Assembly (NCBI GenBank): GCA_029784825.1
Contig: JAFMAU010000009.1
Location: forward strand, 1-61,825
DNA length: 61,825 bases
Direction of reading: 5' to 3'
Origin: Nitrososphaerota archaeon
GTDB lineage: Archaea; Thermoproteota; Nitrososphaeria; Nitrososphaerales; UBA183
Shown here in pieces: positions 41,931 through 50,880 of the stretch. Both the position numbers and the translations under genes were made by a program. Numbering within the stretch: the first letter of the stretch is position 1; each line of letters starts with the position of its first letter. Below the pieces are notes generated by a model that worked only from the letters and a program-made list of their open reading frames with translations, did not search any database and was not told the DNA's origin.

Positions 41931-43136
41931 CTAGGGTCCGGTGTACAGCGGAGTTCCGTTGTAGGTGACTGTCTTGAGTGTGGCGAGGTCCAGCTGCACC
42001 ACGTTCGAAGGAAGGGGTGGATAGCCGAGGGCGTTGCCCGCCGACTGCCCGGAGTTCACGATCCACCATATGAAGTTCACAACAGCGGAACCCTTCTGCT
42101 GGTCCGACTGCGCCTGGTAGACCAGGGCATAGGTGAAGGTCGTGATTGGGTAGATGCCCGAGTCCCTGGTATCGTTGAAGATGTTGTCTATGACAGACAC
42201 GGTAGTCCACGGTGCACTTCCGGCCGGAAGACCTGCGGTTCCTCCCGCCTGGAGTGCCGAGGCGGTGTTGGTCAGGTTCGCGAGGACGAAGGTGCCTGCT
42301 CCATTCCTTACGGAGCCGTAGGAGATGGCTCCGGGGTTCTGGATCTGATAGGCGATTTCCAGTGGCCCCAATGAGTATTGGGTGTTCTGGATGCAGCCCG
42401 CGACGCCTGCGTTGCCCTTGCATCCTAGGCCAGTCGGCCAGTTCACTGATGTTCCCTTGCCCACCTGTGTATTCCATTGCGAATTCGAATCTGAGAGATA
42501 GTTGGTGAAGGCGAACATGGTCCCGCTTCCGTCGGACCTGTGGATGACCTGGATGGCATGAGCTGGCAGGGTGACGCCTGGGTTGAGGGCCGTCAGGGCC
42601 GGGTCGTTCCACTGGGTTATGCTGCCGAGGAAGATCCTGGCAAGCACATCGCCGGTGAACTTGATGCCGTTGGCGACTCCCGGAAGATTGTAGGCCGGGA
42701 CCACCGCGCTGTCTGAAATGGGTATGGTTAGCAGGGTCGAGCCACTGGGAAGGGCGCCGTACTGTGCCGTGGTCAGGGGCGCGTCGCTCTCGCCGAAGTC
42801 CAACGTCTTGGCGGTGATCTGGGCGATTCCTGCTCCGCTCCCGACAGGGCTGTAGTTGACCTGGCCGCCCGTGACCTGCCCGTAGGTGTAGGTCCATTCC
42901 TGCATCAGGGGGGCGACAAGAGTTCCGCCCGCTCCGCTGATCTGGACCGGGATTGAGGTTGTGTGGCTGGTCGTGGTAATGCTGGTTGTTGTGCTTGTGG
43001 TTGTGCTGACAATCGTGGTCGTCGTCCCGGGGTTGTTCCCGAAGGCGAAGTATGCGCCTGCCGCGACTATTATCGCGACAATGACCACCGCGACTGCAGC
43101 AACAGCTGTGCTGACACCATTTCTGCGTATTTGCAT
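41931..43136 (-). CDS. pstS: Phosphate-binding lipoprotein-like protein PstS
   Basis: 401 residues. An N-terminal membrane anchor (about 9-32) and a Thr/Ser-rich linker (35-62) lead to the binding domain: ISGAGGTLVAPLMQEW, GSGAGIAQITAKTLDFGESDAPLT, VVPAYNLPG, SITQWNDP, VIHRSDGSGTMFAFTNYL and ISYGSVRNG. These loops bind phosphate in PstS. First gene of the pstSCAB-phoU unit; predicted 5' leader of roughly 40 nt. Confidence 0.95.
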   Translation of the reverse strand: MQIRRNGVSTAVAAVAVVIVAIIVAAGAYFAFGNNPGTTTTIVSTTTSTTTSITTTSHTTSIPVQISGAGGTLVAPLMQEWTYTYGQVTGGQVNYSPVGSGAGIAQITAKTLDFGESDAPLTTAQYGALPSGSTLLTIPISDSAVVPAYNLPGVANGIKFTGDVLARIFLGSITQWNDPALTALNPGVTLPAHAIQVIHRSDGSGTMFAFTNYLSDSNSQWNTQVGKGTSVNWPTGLGCKGNAGVAGCIQNTQYSLGPLEIAYQIQNPGAISYGSVRNGAGTFVLANLTNTASALQAGGTAGLPAGSAPWTTVSVIDNIFNDTRDSGIYPITTFTYALVYQAQSDQQKGSAVVNFIWWIVNSGQSAGNALGYPPLPSNVVQLDLATLKTVTYNGTPLYTGP

Positions 43137-43187
43137 ATTCGGCCTTGGGCGCGTTCATGACAGTTATGTGCATCATCGAATGACACT

Positions 43188-43224
43188 ATTGGGTATCCTT
43201 TGAAGTATAGAGTCTACATTGGGT
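43188..43224. promoter_or_regulatory. pstS promoter with paired ATTGGGT motifs
   Basis: Two identical 7-mers attgggt (43188-43194 and 43218-43224) stand 30 bp apart, near three DNA turns, and bracket a TATA-like element (agtatagag, 43204-43212) oriented toward pstS. This fits a phosphate-responsive operator, possibly for the divergent AbrB-PhoU protein. No direct evidence of binding. Confidence 0.4.
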
Positions 43225-43374
43225 GCAGTTAATTAGGAGAAGCGCTCCCTGAAGCGGTGCTCGAGAACCCCATATTCTCTGTGCATCCTCCGGGGCTTCC
43301 AGCTCAATTCCGCAGGAGAAGTATATGTTTCTGGGATGACTTTATAGTGGGTATATACTGAGGTCTGCCCTGGC

Positions 43375-44391
43375 ATGGAGTTCAGAAGAGTGCAGGTAAC
43401 TGGTGGGAACAGTTTCGTCGTGTCCCTTCCCAAGACGTGGGTGAAGGACGTCGGGCTGAAACCGAAGGACGCTGTAGCCGTGATCACCCAGCCTGACTCG
43501 TCGCTTCTCATCGTTCCCCGCAGGGACCTGAGGGAGACTTCGAAATCCGAGACGACCATAGAGGCGTTGGCAGCCACTGGCGAAGACAAGCTCCTCCGGC
43601 AGTTCATCTCCTGCTATCTGGCTGGTTACGACATAATCAGAATAAGCGCTGGTCGCGCCGACCCTTCGCTCAGGAACGCAATCAAGGAGGGGATCAGGAG
43701 GAAGCTGGTCGGAGTCGAGATAATCGAGGAGTCGTCCGCAGGCATACTGACGCAATGTCTCTCGGGGTACGTGGACTTCCCTCTGAAGAAGGCTCTCGAG
43801 CGGATGTCGATAATCGCCGGGAGCATGTTGACCGACGCCGTCAGCGTGCTCCACAGCAAAGGAGTCGAACTCGGACAGGAGGTGGTGCTCAGGGACGACG
43901 AGGTCGACAGGTTCTACCACTTCATACTCAGGCAGCTGAACATAGCGGTGAGGGACAGGTCGGTGATTCAGGAAATCGGGCTCAGCTCTCCCAGGGACTG
44001 CCTGGGCTACAGGCTCGCAGCCAAGAGCGCGGAGAGGGTTGCAGACCACGCCACTTCGATCGCGCTGCAGGCGGAAAACCTCCAAGCCATACCGGAGAGC
44101 GCCTTCAAGAAGGTCCAGGACATGGCGGAGGCAGCGAAGAAGGTCTTCGACAGCTCGGTCAACTCCCTCCTCAGGCTCGACGCGAAGCTAGCCGAAGAGG
44201 CGATAAACAAGGCGAGGGAGGTCGTCCGCGCGGAGGACAAGCTGAGCGGCGAAGTGCTGGCACCCAAGATGACCAGCGCCCAGGTCGCGTCCGCAAGGCT
44301 GATGCTCGAGAGCATCGGCAGGGTGGCCGAGTACGGCTCTGACATCTCCGAAATCGCGATAGACCTGACGGTGAAGGAGCCGCAAACATAA
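43375..44391 (+). CDS. AbrB-PhoU fusion regulator (phosphate uptake regulator)
   Basis: 338 residues. An N-terminal SpoVT/AbrB DNA-binding hairpin (RRVQVTGGNSFVVSLPKTWVKDVGL) is followed by two helical PhoU-type repeats (AGSMLTDAVSVLHSKG, LAAKSAERVADHATSIALQAENL, RLMLESIGRVAEYGSDISEIAIDL). Known from many archaea beside pst genes, where it is thought to repress phosphate uptake genes. Divergent from pstS with a ~238-bp shared control region. ATG 43375 lies ~31 nt after a ctttatag element. Confidence 0.9.
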   Translation: MEFRRVQVTGGNSFVVSLPKTWVKDVGLKPKDAVAVITQPDSSLLIVPRRDLRETSKSETTIEALAATGEDKLLRQFISCYLAGYDIIRISAGRADPSLRNAIKEGIRRKLVGVEIIEESSAGILTQCLSGYVDFPLKKALERMSIIAGSMLTDAVSVLHSKGVELGQEVVLRDDEVDRFYHFILRQLNIAVRDRSVIQEIGLSSPRDCLGYRLAAKSAERVADHATSIALQAENLQAIPESAFKKVQDMAEAAKKVFDSSVNSLLRLDAKLAEEAINKAREVVRAEDKLSGEVLAPKMTSAQVASARLMLESIGRVAEYGSDISEIAIDLTVKEPQT

Positions 44392-44408
44392 ACGGGTAGG
44401 AGAGAATC

Positions 44409-44714
44409 TCAGTCGGGCTCGGGAAGCTCGCACATCCTCTCCATCATCTGCTGCAGGGTGGAGGTCCCTTCGTCGGTGAGGCGGAAGTACTCCACGACCG
44501 ATTCTCCCCTGAGCTCGGACACAGCGTCCACGAGGTACATCCTCTGAAGCCTGTCGAGCAGGGAGCTGAAGTCGTCGTCTGACAGCCCGAGCTGCTTCCT
44601 CAACACCCCGGGGCTGACTCCCTTCGAGCCCGAAAGAACAAACAGGGCGCGGAAGGAGGATGCCAGTCGCCTAGCGTCGTCTTCCTGCGCCAGGTAGCCA
44701 ATGCCGCTTGTCAT
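44409..44714 (-). CDS. Small winged-helix regulator
   Basis: 101 residues. The helix order ASSFRALFVLSGSKGVSPGVLRKQLGLSDDDFSSLLDRLQRMYLV, then a wing (ELRGESVVEYFRLTDEG) and a C-terminal helix fits a MarR/PadR-like winged helix. ATG 44714 is chosen; the frame extends to 44798 with low-complexity codons. It is 130 bp downstream of kdpC on the same strand and may control kdp, for which no KdpDE pair is visible. Confidence 0.65.
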   Translation of the reverse strand: MTSGIGYLAQEDDARRLASSFRALFVLSGSKGVSPGVLRKQLGLSDDDFSSLLDRLQRMYLVDAVSELRGESVVEYFRLTDEGTSTLQQMMERMCELPEPD

Positions 44715-44844
44715 GGCGAGTTGCACTCCCTTTTTCACGGAAGTGGCGGGGGCAGGGCGGGTTAAGTTGGTTGCCGACTTGGATACAGACTGGAACAATA
44801 GAATATAGAGTCACCATAGACCGGGACGATACGGCTTCCGAGGG

Positions 44845-45312
44845 CTAGCGGATGCCGCCGTACACTGACGGGTAAGCCCTGACCAGAGCCAAGTTCAGGT
44901 CTAGGACGTTGACGTACGGGTTGCCGAACATGGCGGACATCCCGTCGGTCCTACTGTCCACCAGATTCCTTAGCGCGTCCGGCGGGATGCTCGTCGCTCC
45001 GCTGATGCGTGGAATCTGGGAGTAGGCGTCCTGAACGGTGATGTCGGGGTCGACCCCGGAGGCGGAATCGTTCCTGGGATGGAAGAACGACGGCTGGCTG
45101 AAGTTCTGAGCAATGAGCTCTGAGCCCGCTGTGCGGCCGTTGAACTGGACAAGCTCGCCGTTTGCCTGATAGGGCAGGAAGACCTGGGCGACGGCCGTGA
45201 TGAAGAGCGGGAAGAGGAGGCCGCAGAGAAGGAGCGAAATAAGGGCCATGCCGATTACCGGCCTGAGCCGGACGGTGCTGCTGCCCGACTTGTTGCCACT
45301 CAACCCAATCAC
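44845..45312 (-). CDS. kdpC: Potassium-transporting ATPase subunit KdpC
   Basis: 155 residues: one membrane helix (about 17-42), then the periplasmic-side KdpC domain with GSELIAQNFSQPSFFHPRNDSASGVDPDITVQDAYSQIPRISGA and a terminal VDSRTDG..VNVLDLNLAL. KdpC assists K+ loading and assembly of the Kdp complex. Slightly shorter than bacterial KdpC (~190). Its ATG directly follows the kdpB stop. Confidence 0.94.
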   Translation of the reverse strand: MIGLSGNKSGSSTVRLRPVIGMALISLLLCGLLFPLFITAVAQVFLPYQANGELVQFNGRTAGSELIAQNFSQPSFFHPRNDSASGVDPDITVQDAYSQIPRISGATSIPPDALRNLVDSRTDGMSAMFGNPYVNVLDLNLALVRAYPSVYGGIR

Positions 45313-47397
45313 CTAGATGTGTCCCAGCGACAGCAGGATGTCTATCGCCTTGATTCCGATGAACGGCGCCACCACCCCGCCTCCGCCAAAGATCAGTGTG
45401 TTCCTGATGAATATCTTCATGGTGTCCGACGGCCTGAACGTCACGCCCCGCATGGCTAGAGGAATCAGAAGCGGGATGACCAGGGCATTGAAGACGAGCG
45501 CGGAAAGCACCGCGGTGTGGAGACCCAGGTTGAGTACGTTGAGGGCCTGCAGGCTGGGCGCTGCTGCCGCGAAGAGGACAGGCACTATCGCGAAGTACTT
45601 CGCCACGTCGTTCGCTATGCTGAATGTGGTGACCGCACCGCGGGTCATGAGCAGCTGCTTGCCCAGCATCACGACGTCGATGATCTTGGCGGGATTCGAC
45701 TCGAGGTCCACCATGTTTGCGGCCTCCTTCGCTGGTTCGGTCCCAGAGTTCATCGCAAGGCCGATGTCGGCCATCGCCAGGGCCGGCGCGTCGTTGGTCC
45801 CGTCCCCTATCATGGCGACCACCCTTGCCTGGGACTGCTCACGCCTCACGATGGCGTACTTGTCCTCGGGCTTGGCTCGCGGCACGTACTCTTCGATGCC
45901 CACCTCTCCCGCGATGCTCTTGGCCGTCAGAGGCTGGTCACCGGTGATCATCACCGGTCGTATCCCCATGGCCTTCACGGCGTTCACCCTCTCCTTGATT
46001 TCGGGCTTCAGGACGTCCCGAAGCCTGATCAGTCCTAGGACATCCCCGTCGACGGACAGCGCAAGCGGCGTGTCGCCCTTGGACGCGATCTCGTCAGCCC
46101 GTGCCACGAAGTCGTCGGGGACCGAGCTGGCCATTCCCATGATGGCGTCAGGCGCCCCCTTCACTATCGTCATCTCTCCCTCGGATGCGCTGGCGTTCAG
46201 CGCGTCGTAGAGCTTCCGGCTCTTCCTCTCCCTCTGCTCGAGCTTGCTGCCTCCCTTGGGGAGCGAGTAGGCGCCTCTTGCCGCGAGCTTGACGCTGCTG
46301 GTCCTGGTGGCGGCCGAGAACTCGGAAACTGATGCGAGAGCCAGCGAGTTGAGTTCCCTCGGAATAGTGCCCATCTGGTATGCCAACCTGACGATGCTCC
46401 GTCCCTCGGGAGTGTCGTCGTACCAGGAAGAGAGGAAGGCGGCTTCCCCAAACTCCTTGGCCGAGTGGCCGTTCAGGGGGATGAACTCCGTGGCCTGCCT
46501 GTTCCCTATGGTGATCGTCCCGGTCTTGTCGAGCAGGATGACATCGGCATCTCCGGCCGCCTCTATCGCCCTCCCTGATTTCGCCACTATCCGCTTTTCG
46601 TAGAGCCGTGACACCCCCGAGAGGCCGATCGACGGGAGGAGGGCTCCGATTGTGGTGGGCAGGAGGCAGACGTACAGCGCAATCAACACAGAAAGGTCCC
46701 CGCCCAAGTCGAGCGCTACGGAGAGGCCCGCCAGGGCGAGGACGATCACAGTGAAGATGGTGGTCAGGCCCACTATGACCATGGACACGGCCTGCTCGTT
46801 GGGGGTCTTCGGCCTCTTGGCCGCCTCGACCATATGAATCATCTTGTTGATGTAGGAATCCTCCGGGTTCACGGTGACCCTCGCTAGCATCGAGTCAGTG
46901 ACGAGGGTTGAGCCTCCGATTAGGGCGTCGCCGGGAGCCTTCCTGACGGCTGCGGACTCGCCGGTCACAAGCGATTCGTCCAGCATCCCGATCCCCTCGA
47001 GGACCTCGGCGTCTATGGGCACGAGGTCGCCCCGTTCCAGTCGGATCAGGTCACCCCTCCGCAGGCCCGAGGACGGCGTCGGGATCACCCTCTCTGACCA
47101 CTGCTCCCGGATCACCTTCTTGCTCAGCACCTCGCTCTCGAGCCTCCTGAGGCTGCTGGCAGTGTTCCTCGCCTGCTGTTCGGCCAGCGCATCCGAGAGT
47201 GTGCTGAACCAGACTGTGACCAGGAGTATGGCCGCCACGTCGGCGTAGAATGACCTGTCACCGACGCTTGAGAGCGGGACGAAGAGCGACGGGTCGACGG
47301 CCATCGCCGCCACTATGAAGAAGGCGATTTCGACGATGAGCATTACAGGGTTCGAGACGAGGGAGAGCGGGCTGAGCCTGACCAGCGAGTCCCTCAC
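45313..47397 (-). CDS. kdpB: Potassium-transporting P-type ATPase subunit KdpB
   Basis: 694 residues from GTG 47397. P-type motifs: LVTGESAA (actuator TGES, ~145), PTTIGALLPSIG, VILLDKTGTIT (phosphorylated Asp ~290), VKGAPDAIMG, and MIGDGTNDAPALAMADIGLAM. Drives K+ uptake through KdpA. The start is probably further upstream: E. coli KdpB has 34 residues before NPVM, and here that point falls on ACG 47454, while GTG leaves only 15. kdpA ends 11 bp before that ACG. Confidence 0.96.
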   Translation of the reverse strand: MRDSLVRLSPLSLVSNPVMLIVEIAFFIVAAMAVDPSLFVPLSSVGDRSFYADVAAILLVTVWFSTLSDALAEQQARNTASSLRRLESEVLSKKVIREQWSERVIPTPSSGLRRGDLIRLERGDLVPIDAEVLEGIGMLDESLVTGESAAVRKAPGDALIGGSTLVTDSMLARVTVNPEDSYINKMIHMVEAAKRPKTPNEQAVSMVIVGLTTIFTVIVLALAGLSVALDLGGDLSVLIALYVCLLPTTIGALLPSIGLSGVSRLYEKRIVAKSGRAIEAAGDADVILLDKTGTITIGNRQATEFIPLNGHSAKEFGEAAFLSSWYDDTPEGRSIVRLAYQMGTIPRELNSLALASVSEFSAATRTSSVKLAARGAYSLPKGGSKLEQRERKSRKLYDALNASASEGEMTIVKGAPDAIMGMASSVPDDFVARADEIASKGDTPLALSVDGDVLGLIRLRDVLKPEIKERVNAVKAMGIRPVMITGDQPLTAKSIAGEVGIEEYVPRAKPEDKYAIVRREQSQARVVAMIGDGTNDAPALAMADIGLAMNSGTEPAKEAANMVDLESNPAKIIDVVMLGKQLLMTRGAVTTFSIANDVAKYFAIVPVLFAAAAPSLQALNVLNLGLHTAVLSALVFNALVIPLLIPLAMRGVTFRPSDTMKIFIRNTLIFGGGGVVAPFIGIKAIDILLSLGHI

Positions 47398-47464
47398 GAC
47401 CCTGGCTGACAGGATGGTGCGCCCTTGGCCTGCTGCGGCGACCGCTCCGACCGTGACTGGCTGT

Positions 47465-49120
47465 CTAGCCGAGGCTGTTCACCTGTCCATTGAAGTACTG
47501 GAGGAGGGGCCCGAGGGCAAGGAACGGGAAGAACGTTAGTACCACGAGGACCAGTATGCTCCCGACCAGAACCACCGAGAAGATCAGGCTGTCGGTTCTC
47601 AGCCCGACCTCAGGACTCCTTTTTCTGCCGAGCATCGAGCCCCCCATGGCAAGGAGTATCCCCATAGGCGCGTACCGGCCGAGCAAGATGACAATGGATG
47701 TGGCGATGTTGAAGAAGGGAGTGTTGGCTGCAGCGCCGAAGAAGTCCGAGCCGTTGTTGGCAGCGGCAGTGGTGAACTCGTAGAGGACCTTGGTGAAGCC
47801 GATGGAGTTGGCGGACGCCCCGACCTGGGCAGCTGCTCCCGACGCGAAGGCAAGAAGGGTGGGAACGAGTATGATGATCGGGTGGACGAGGAATGCCAGA
47901 ATGACGAGCTTGACGTCCCTAGCCGTTATCTTGATCCCGAGATACTCAGGGGTCCTCCCGGACATCAGCCCCACCACGAAGACGGTGATCACGATGAACA
48001 TGACCATGTACATCAGCCCTACGCCGTCGCCCCCCGGCGTGGCCTGAATCAGCATGCCCAGGAAGGCCGAAACGACGGTCAAGGGGTGCATGGCTGCAAG
48101 TGATGAGTTGACTGAGCCCGTGGTGACGGCGGTGGTCACCGCTGTCCAGAACGCTGAGAAGAATCCTCCGAATCGCGTTTCGATGCCGGCTCCCAGGGAC
48201 GTGTTCGGGATGAGGGCGATGGCTAGGTCGATGGCGAACAGGGAGTAGGCACCGATGAGAATCGGCCTGTACTCGCGCTTCTTGCCCAAGAGCTCTCCGT
48301 AGGCGAAGATGAGTGCGGTCGGAAGGAGCAGCATCAGGAAGATCTCGAACACGTCCGTGACTGGGCTGGGGTTCTGGAACGGGTAGGCTGAGTTGGCGCC
48401 GTAGTATCCGCCGCCGTTGGTCCCGAGCTGCATGATGGAGACGAGCGATGCGACTGGCCCGACGAGAATCGACTGGGTCGCCCCCGTCAGGGTCGTGACT
48501 GTCTGGTAGCCGTTGAGTGTCTGCGGGATGCCGAGGGCCACCAGAACGACCGCGGCGATCACGCAGAGCGGGATCAGCAGCCTGGTGAGCGTCCTGACGA
48601 AGTCCACAAAGAAGTTTCCCAGGTCCTTCGAGCCACTGATGAAGCAGCGTACCAAGGCTGCGGCCATGCATATCCCGGTGGCTGCCGAGCTGAACTGGAG
48701 GAACTGAATGGCAGTCATCTGGCTGAGGTAGGATAGCGTCGTCTCGCCGCTGTAGTGCTGCAGGTTCGTGTTGGTGGCGAACGAGACCACCGTGTTGAGG
48801 GCGAGGTCCCAGCTCATGCCCGGGAACCCCTGAGGGTTCAGAGGAAGGGCACCCTGGAAGGACAGGACGAAGAAGGCTATCGCCATCTGGGCAAGGTTGA
48901 GGAAGAACCCCGAGAGGAAGTACTCCTTCCACCCCATGGCATGGGACGCGTCCACCCCGGTCGCGCTGTAGATGAGATTCTCCACGGGCGCCAGGAAGCG
49001 GTCAAGGCGGCTGGGCCGCTTGGTGAATATGCCTGCGATGTAGGGGGCAAGGAGCTTCCCAACAGCAAGCGCGCTGCCCAGAATTGCGATTATGAAGAGT
49101 GATTGCTCGAAGTCTATCAT
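47465..49120 (-). CDS. kdpA: Potassium-transporting ATPase channel subunit KdpA
   Basis: 551 residues, about ten helices, homologous to K+ channels. The four selectivity-loop regions are visible: VSFATNTNLQHYSGE, GTNGGGYYGANSAYPFQNP, GSVNSSLAAMHPL and ANNGSDFFGAAANTPFFNI. First gene of kdpABC; no kdpF or kdpDE is seen. Starts at ATG 49120. Confidence 0.96.
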   Translation of the reverse strand: MIDFEQSLFIIAILGSALAVGKLLAPYIAGIFTKRPSRLDRFLAPVENLIYSATGVDASHAMGWKEYFLSGFFLNLAQMAIAFFVLSFQGALPLNPQGFPGMSWDLALNTVVSFATNTNLQHYSGETTLSYLSQMTAIQFLQFSSAATGICMAAALVRCFISGSKDLGNFFVDFVRTLTRLLIPLCVIAAVVLVALGIPQTLNGYQTVTTLTGATQSILVGPVASLVSIMQLGTNGGGYYGANSAYPFQNPSPVTDVFEIFLMLLLPTALIFAYGELLGKKREYRPILIGAYSLFAIDLAIALIPNTSLGAGIETRFGGFFSAFWTAVTTAVTTGSVNSSLAAMHPLTVVSAFLGMLIQATPGGDGVGLMYMVMFIVITVFVVGLMSGRTPEYLGIKITARDVKLVILAFLVHPIIILVPTLLAFASGAAAQVGASANSIGFTKVLYEFTTAAANNGSDFFGAAANTPFFNIATSIVILLGRYAPMGILLAMGGSMLGRKRSPEVGLRTDSLIFSVVLVGSILVLVVLTFFPFLALGPLLQYFNGQVNSLG

Positions 49121-49179
49121 GGCAGCACAACCCTAGAGTTTCCATGGCCTTCCTCGTTAACCGTCAAACAGAGCCAGCC

Positions 49180-49479
49180 CTATCGACGTTGGGCTCTGCT
49201 TTTCTTATCGTCTTCGCCGTTGTACCTTGGACCCTTGTGAGCGTGAAGCACCACGGAGCTGACCGTGCTCTTCACTCCCTCGATCTTCATGATTCTGTTC
49301 TTCAGGACGTCCCTGAACTCATCGATATCTTCGGCTGAGACTAGGGAGACGATGTCGAATTCGCCTGTGACCTCGTACATCTCTTCGAGGTTAGGCAGGT
49401 CCTTGAGGGCTGCCACGACCCTGTCCAACAGGGGGGATTCTACGAATATGTCCACGAAGGCTAGGAGTCGAGGCAACAA
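49180..49479 (-). CDS. Stand-alone Lrp/AsnC ligand-binding (RAM) domain protein
   Basis: 99 residues matching the AsnC effector domain only: AFVDIFVESPLLDRVVAALKDLPNLEEMYEVTGEFDIVSLVSA followed by FRDVLKNRIMKIEGVKSTVSSVVL. There is no helix-turn-helix. Such proteins bind amino acids or partner with full-length Lrp. It lies 59 bp upstream of kdpA on the same strand. The start is TTG 49479 or the next codon, also TTG. Confidence 0.8.
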   Translation of the reverse strand: MLPRLLAFVDIFVESPLLDRVVAALKDLPNLEEMYEVTGEFDIVSLVSAEDIDEFRDVLKNRIMKIEGVKSTVSSVVLHAHKGPRYNGEDDKKSRAQRR

Positions 49480-49664
49480 GCATCATCTCGGCTCGGGTTC
49501 GAGTCGAAATCCCTTATTTACGCGTGTCGGCAATTGTCGCAACCTGTGGGCTGGGGATTCCCTGCCCTTGTCTTGCGCCCCCTGGAGCAGCCCCCAGCGG
49601 GTCCTGGGGGGAGGGGAGGAAGGTTCCGGAAGACAAGACGGCGAAGCAGACCCTGCGACCCGGC

Positions 49665-50072
49665 CTAGTCCTTGCCTTCGAAGTGGGTCTGGAGCGGTGC
49701 CCAGTAGTACTCCTTCCAGCCCTGCGCATAATCGCCCTTTTGCTCGGTTGGAACCTTCGAGTGGACCATCTTCAGTTGCGTGCCCTTTTTCGTCCCTGTC
49801 AGCGTGATCTCGAGCTTCGACGGCGGATAGCCCCTCGGCCATTCAGTGGTTGACCATTCCTGAACGATCTTCCTCCCCCTGATCAGCTCCAAGTTCTTTC
49901 CGAAGATGTACCCATCCCAGGCGGTGAACTTCCCGCCGACCCTTGCACTCATTTCTGCCGGCGATCCGGTGATTGCGGCATGTTTCTTGGAGTCCATCAG
50001 GGCGTCGTACACCTTGCCGGGCGCCGCCGCTATGGCAACCGACTGCGTGATTGTGGAAAGTTTCAGAGGCAA
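49665..50072 (-). CDS. SRPBCC/AHSA1-domain protein
   Basis: 135 residues with the START-like AHSA1 pattern: QSVAIAAAPGKVYDALMDSKKHAAITG, GGKFTAWDGYIFGKNLEL, IVQEWSTTEWP and QGWKEYYWAPLQTHF. AHSA1 proteins bind hydrophobic ligands or modulate Hsp90 relatives; the ligand is unknown. Starts at ATG 50072. A second AHSA1 protein lies at 50881-51351. Confidence 0.82.
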   Translation of the reverse strand: MPLKLSTITQSVAIAAAPGKVYDALMDSKKHAAITGSPAEMSARVGGKFTAWDGYIFGKNLELIRGRKIVQEWSTTEWPRGYPPSKLEITLTGTKKGTQLKMVHSKVPTEQKGDYAQGWKEYYWAPLQTHFEGKD

Positions 50073-50184
50073 GACTGGCTCTGCTCGTCCGCTTTGCGCT
50101 GGAGTTTGCTATTTACCCGTTTGGCGAGTCGGTTCTGTAAACTTGTCGGCTCCTAATCTGGTCTCTTCGGGGTAATAACTGGTG

Positions 50185-50805
50185 TCAGTTGGCGACCGTC
50201 TGAACGTAGGCTGAGCCTGTGCTGCCGTCCATATACACGACGACGAACTCGAAGACGTACGTGTCTCCCTTGATTACTGGAATCAAGCTGTTGGGAACCG
50301 AGCCCTTCCAAACGTAGGCGTAGTGTGTCATGTTATTCGGGTTCTGAAGAGGGGAGGTATCGAAAGTATTGTTGACATAGACTTTCAGGGTCGAGACGGG
50401 AGAGTTAGAGTTGAACTCCAGCAGAGCTGTTGCATAAGGCGCGGGATAGATGCAGTTGCTCGCGCAGAGTGAAACCCCGCTGACCGAGATGACGGTTCCT
50501 GACGCATTTGCCGTTGTCGTAGTGGTTTGCGTATAGGTGAACACATGATTGGACGAGGTCGAGGAGAATACTCGAAAACCGCTTGGCGGCCCCCACCAAC
50601 CACCGACTCCAAACACGGCATAAGAGAGAGAACCGTATCCGAGAGAAAGGACGCTGTTGTCTCCTATCGAGCACAGTTGCGTGCTTGATGGACAGATGGT
50701 CTCCGACGAATAGGAATGACTTGTAGGCATCACAGGAGCAAAGAGGAAGAATGAAGCTAACCCCAGCGCGAGGATGACAAGTATGGCGCCTACGACGCGA
50801 CGCAC
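50185..50805 (-). CDS. Exported protein with N-terminal signal anchor, unknown function
   Basis: 206 residues. The signal/anchor helix spans about 3-24 (VVGAILVILALGLASFFLF). The rest is a Ser/Thr-rich beta domain with four cysteines (ICPSSTQLC and LCASNC), which could form disulfides outside the cell, and several NxS/T sequons. No family recognised. Lies between the two AHSA1 genes. Confidence 0.62.
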   Translation of the reverse strand: MRRVVGAILVILALGLASFFLFAPVMPTSHSYSSETICPSSTQLCSIGDNSVLSLGYGSLSYAVFGVGGWWGPPSGFRVFSSTSSNHVFTYTQTTTTTANASGTVISVSGVSLCASNCIYPAPYATALLEFNSNSPVSTLKVYVNNTFDTSPLQNPNNMTHYAYVWKGSVPNSLIPVIKGDTYVFEFVVVYMDGSTGSAYVQTVAN

Positions 50806-50880
50806 ACCTTACCCTTGGGATGCGGGGTTGATAGTTCTAAGCTTGAGAACAGCCAGCCCAAGCCTCAGAGGTCGACAAGT

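Noticed and set aside
40915..43176. A 753-codon open frame covering pstC and the antisense-type shadow of pstS
   Set aside because: The upstream two thirds are arginine/histidine/proline-rich shadow codons of pstS; only the last 317 codons (pstC) are real.
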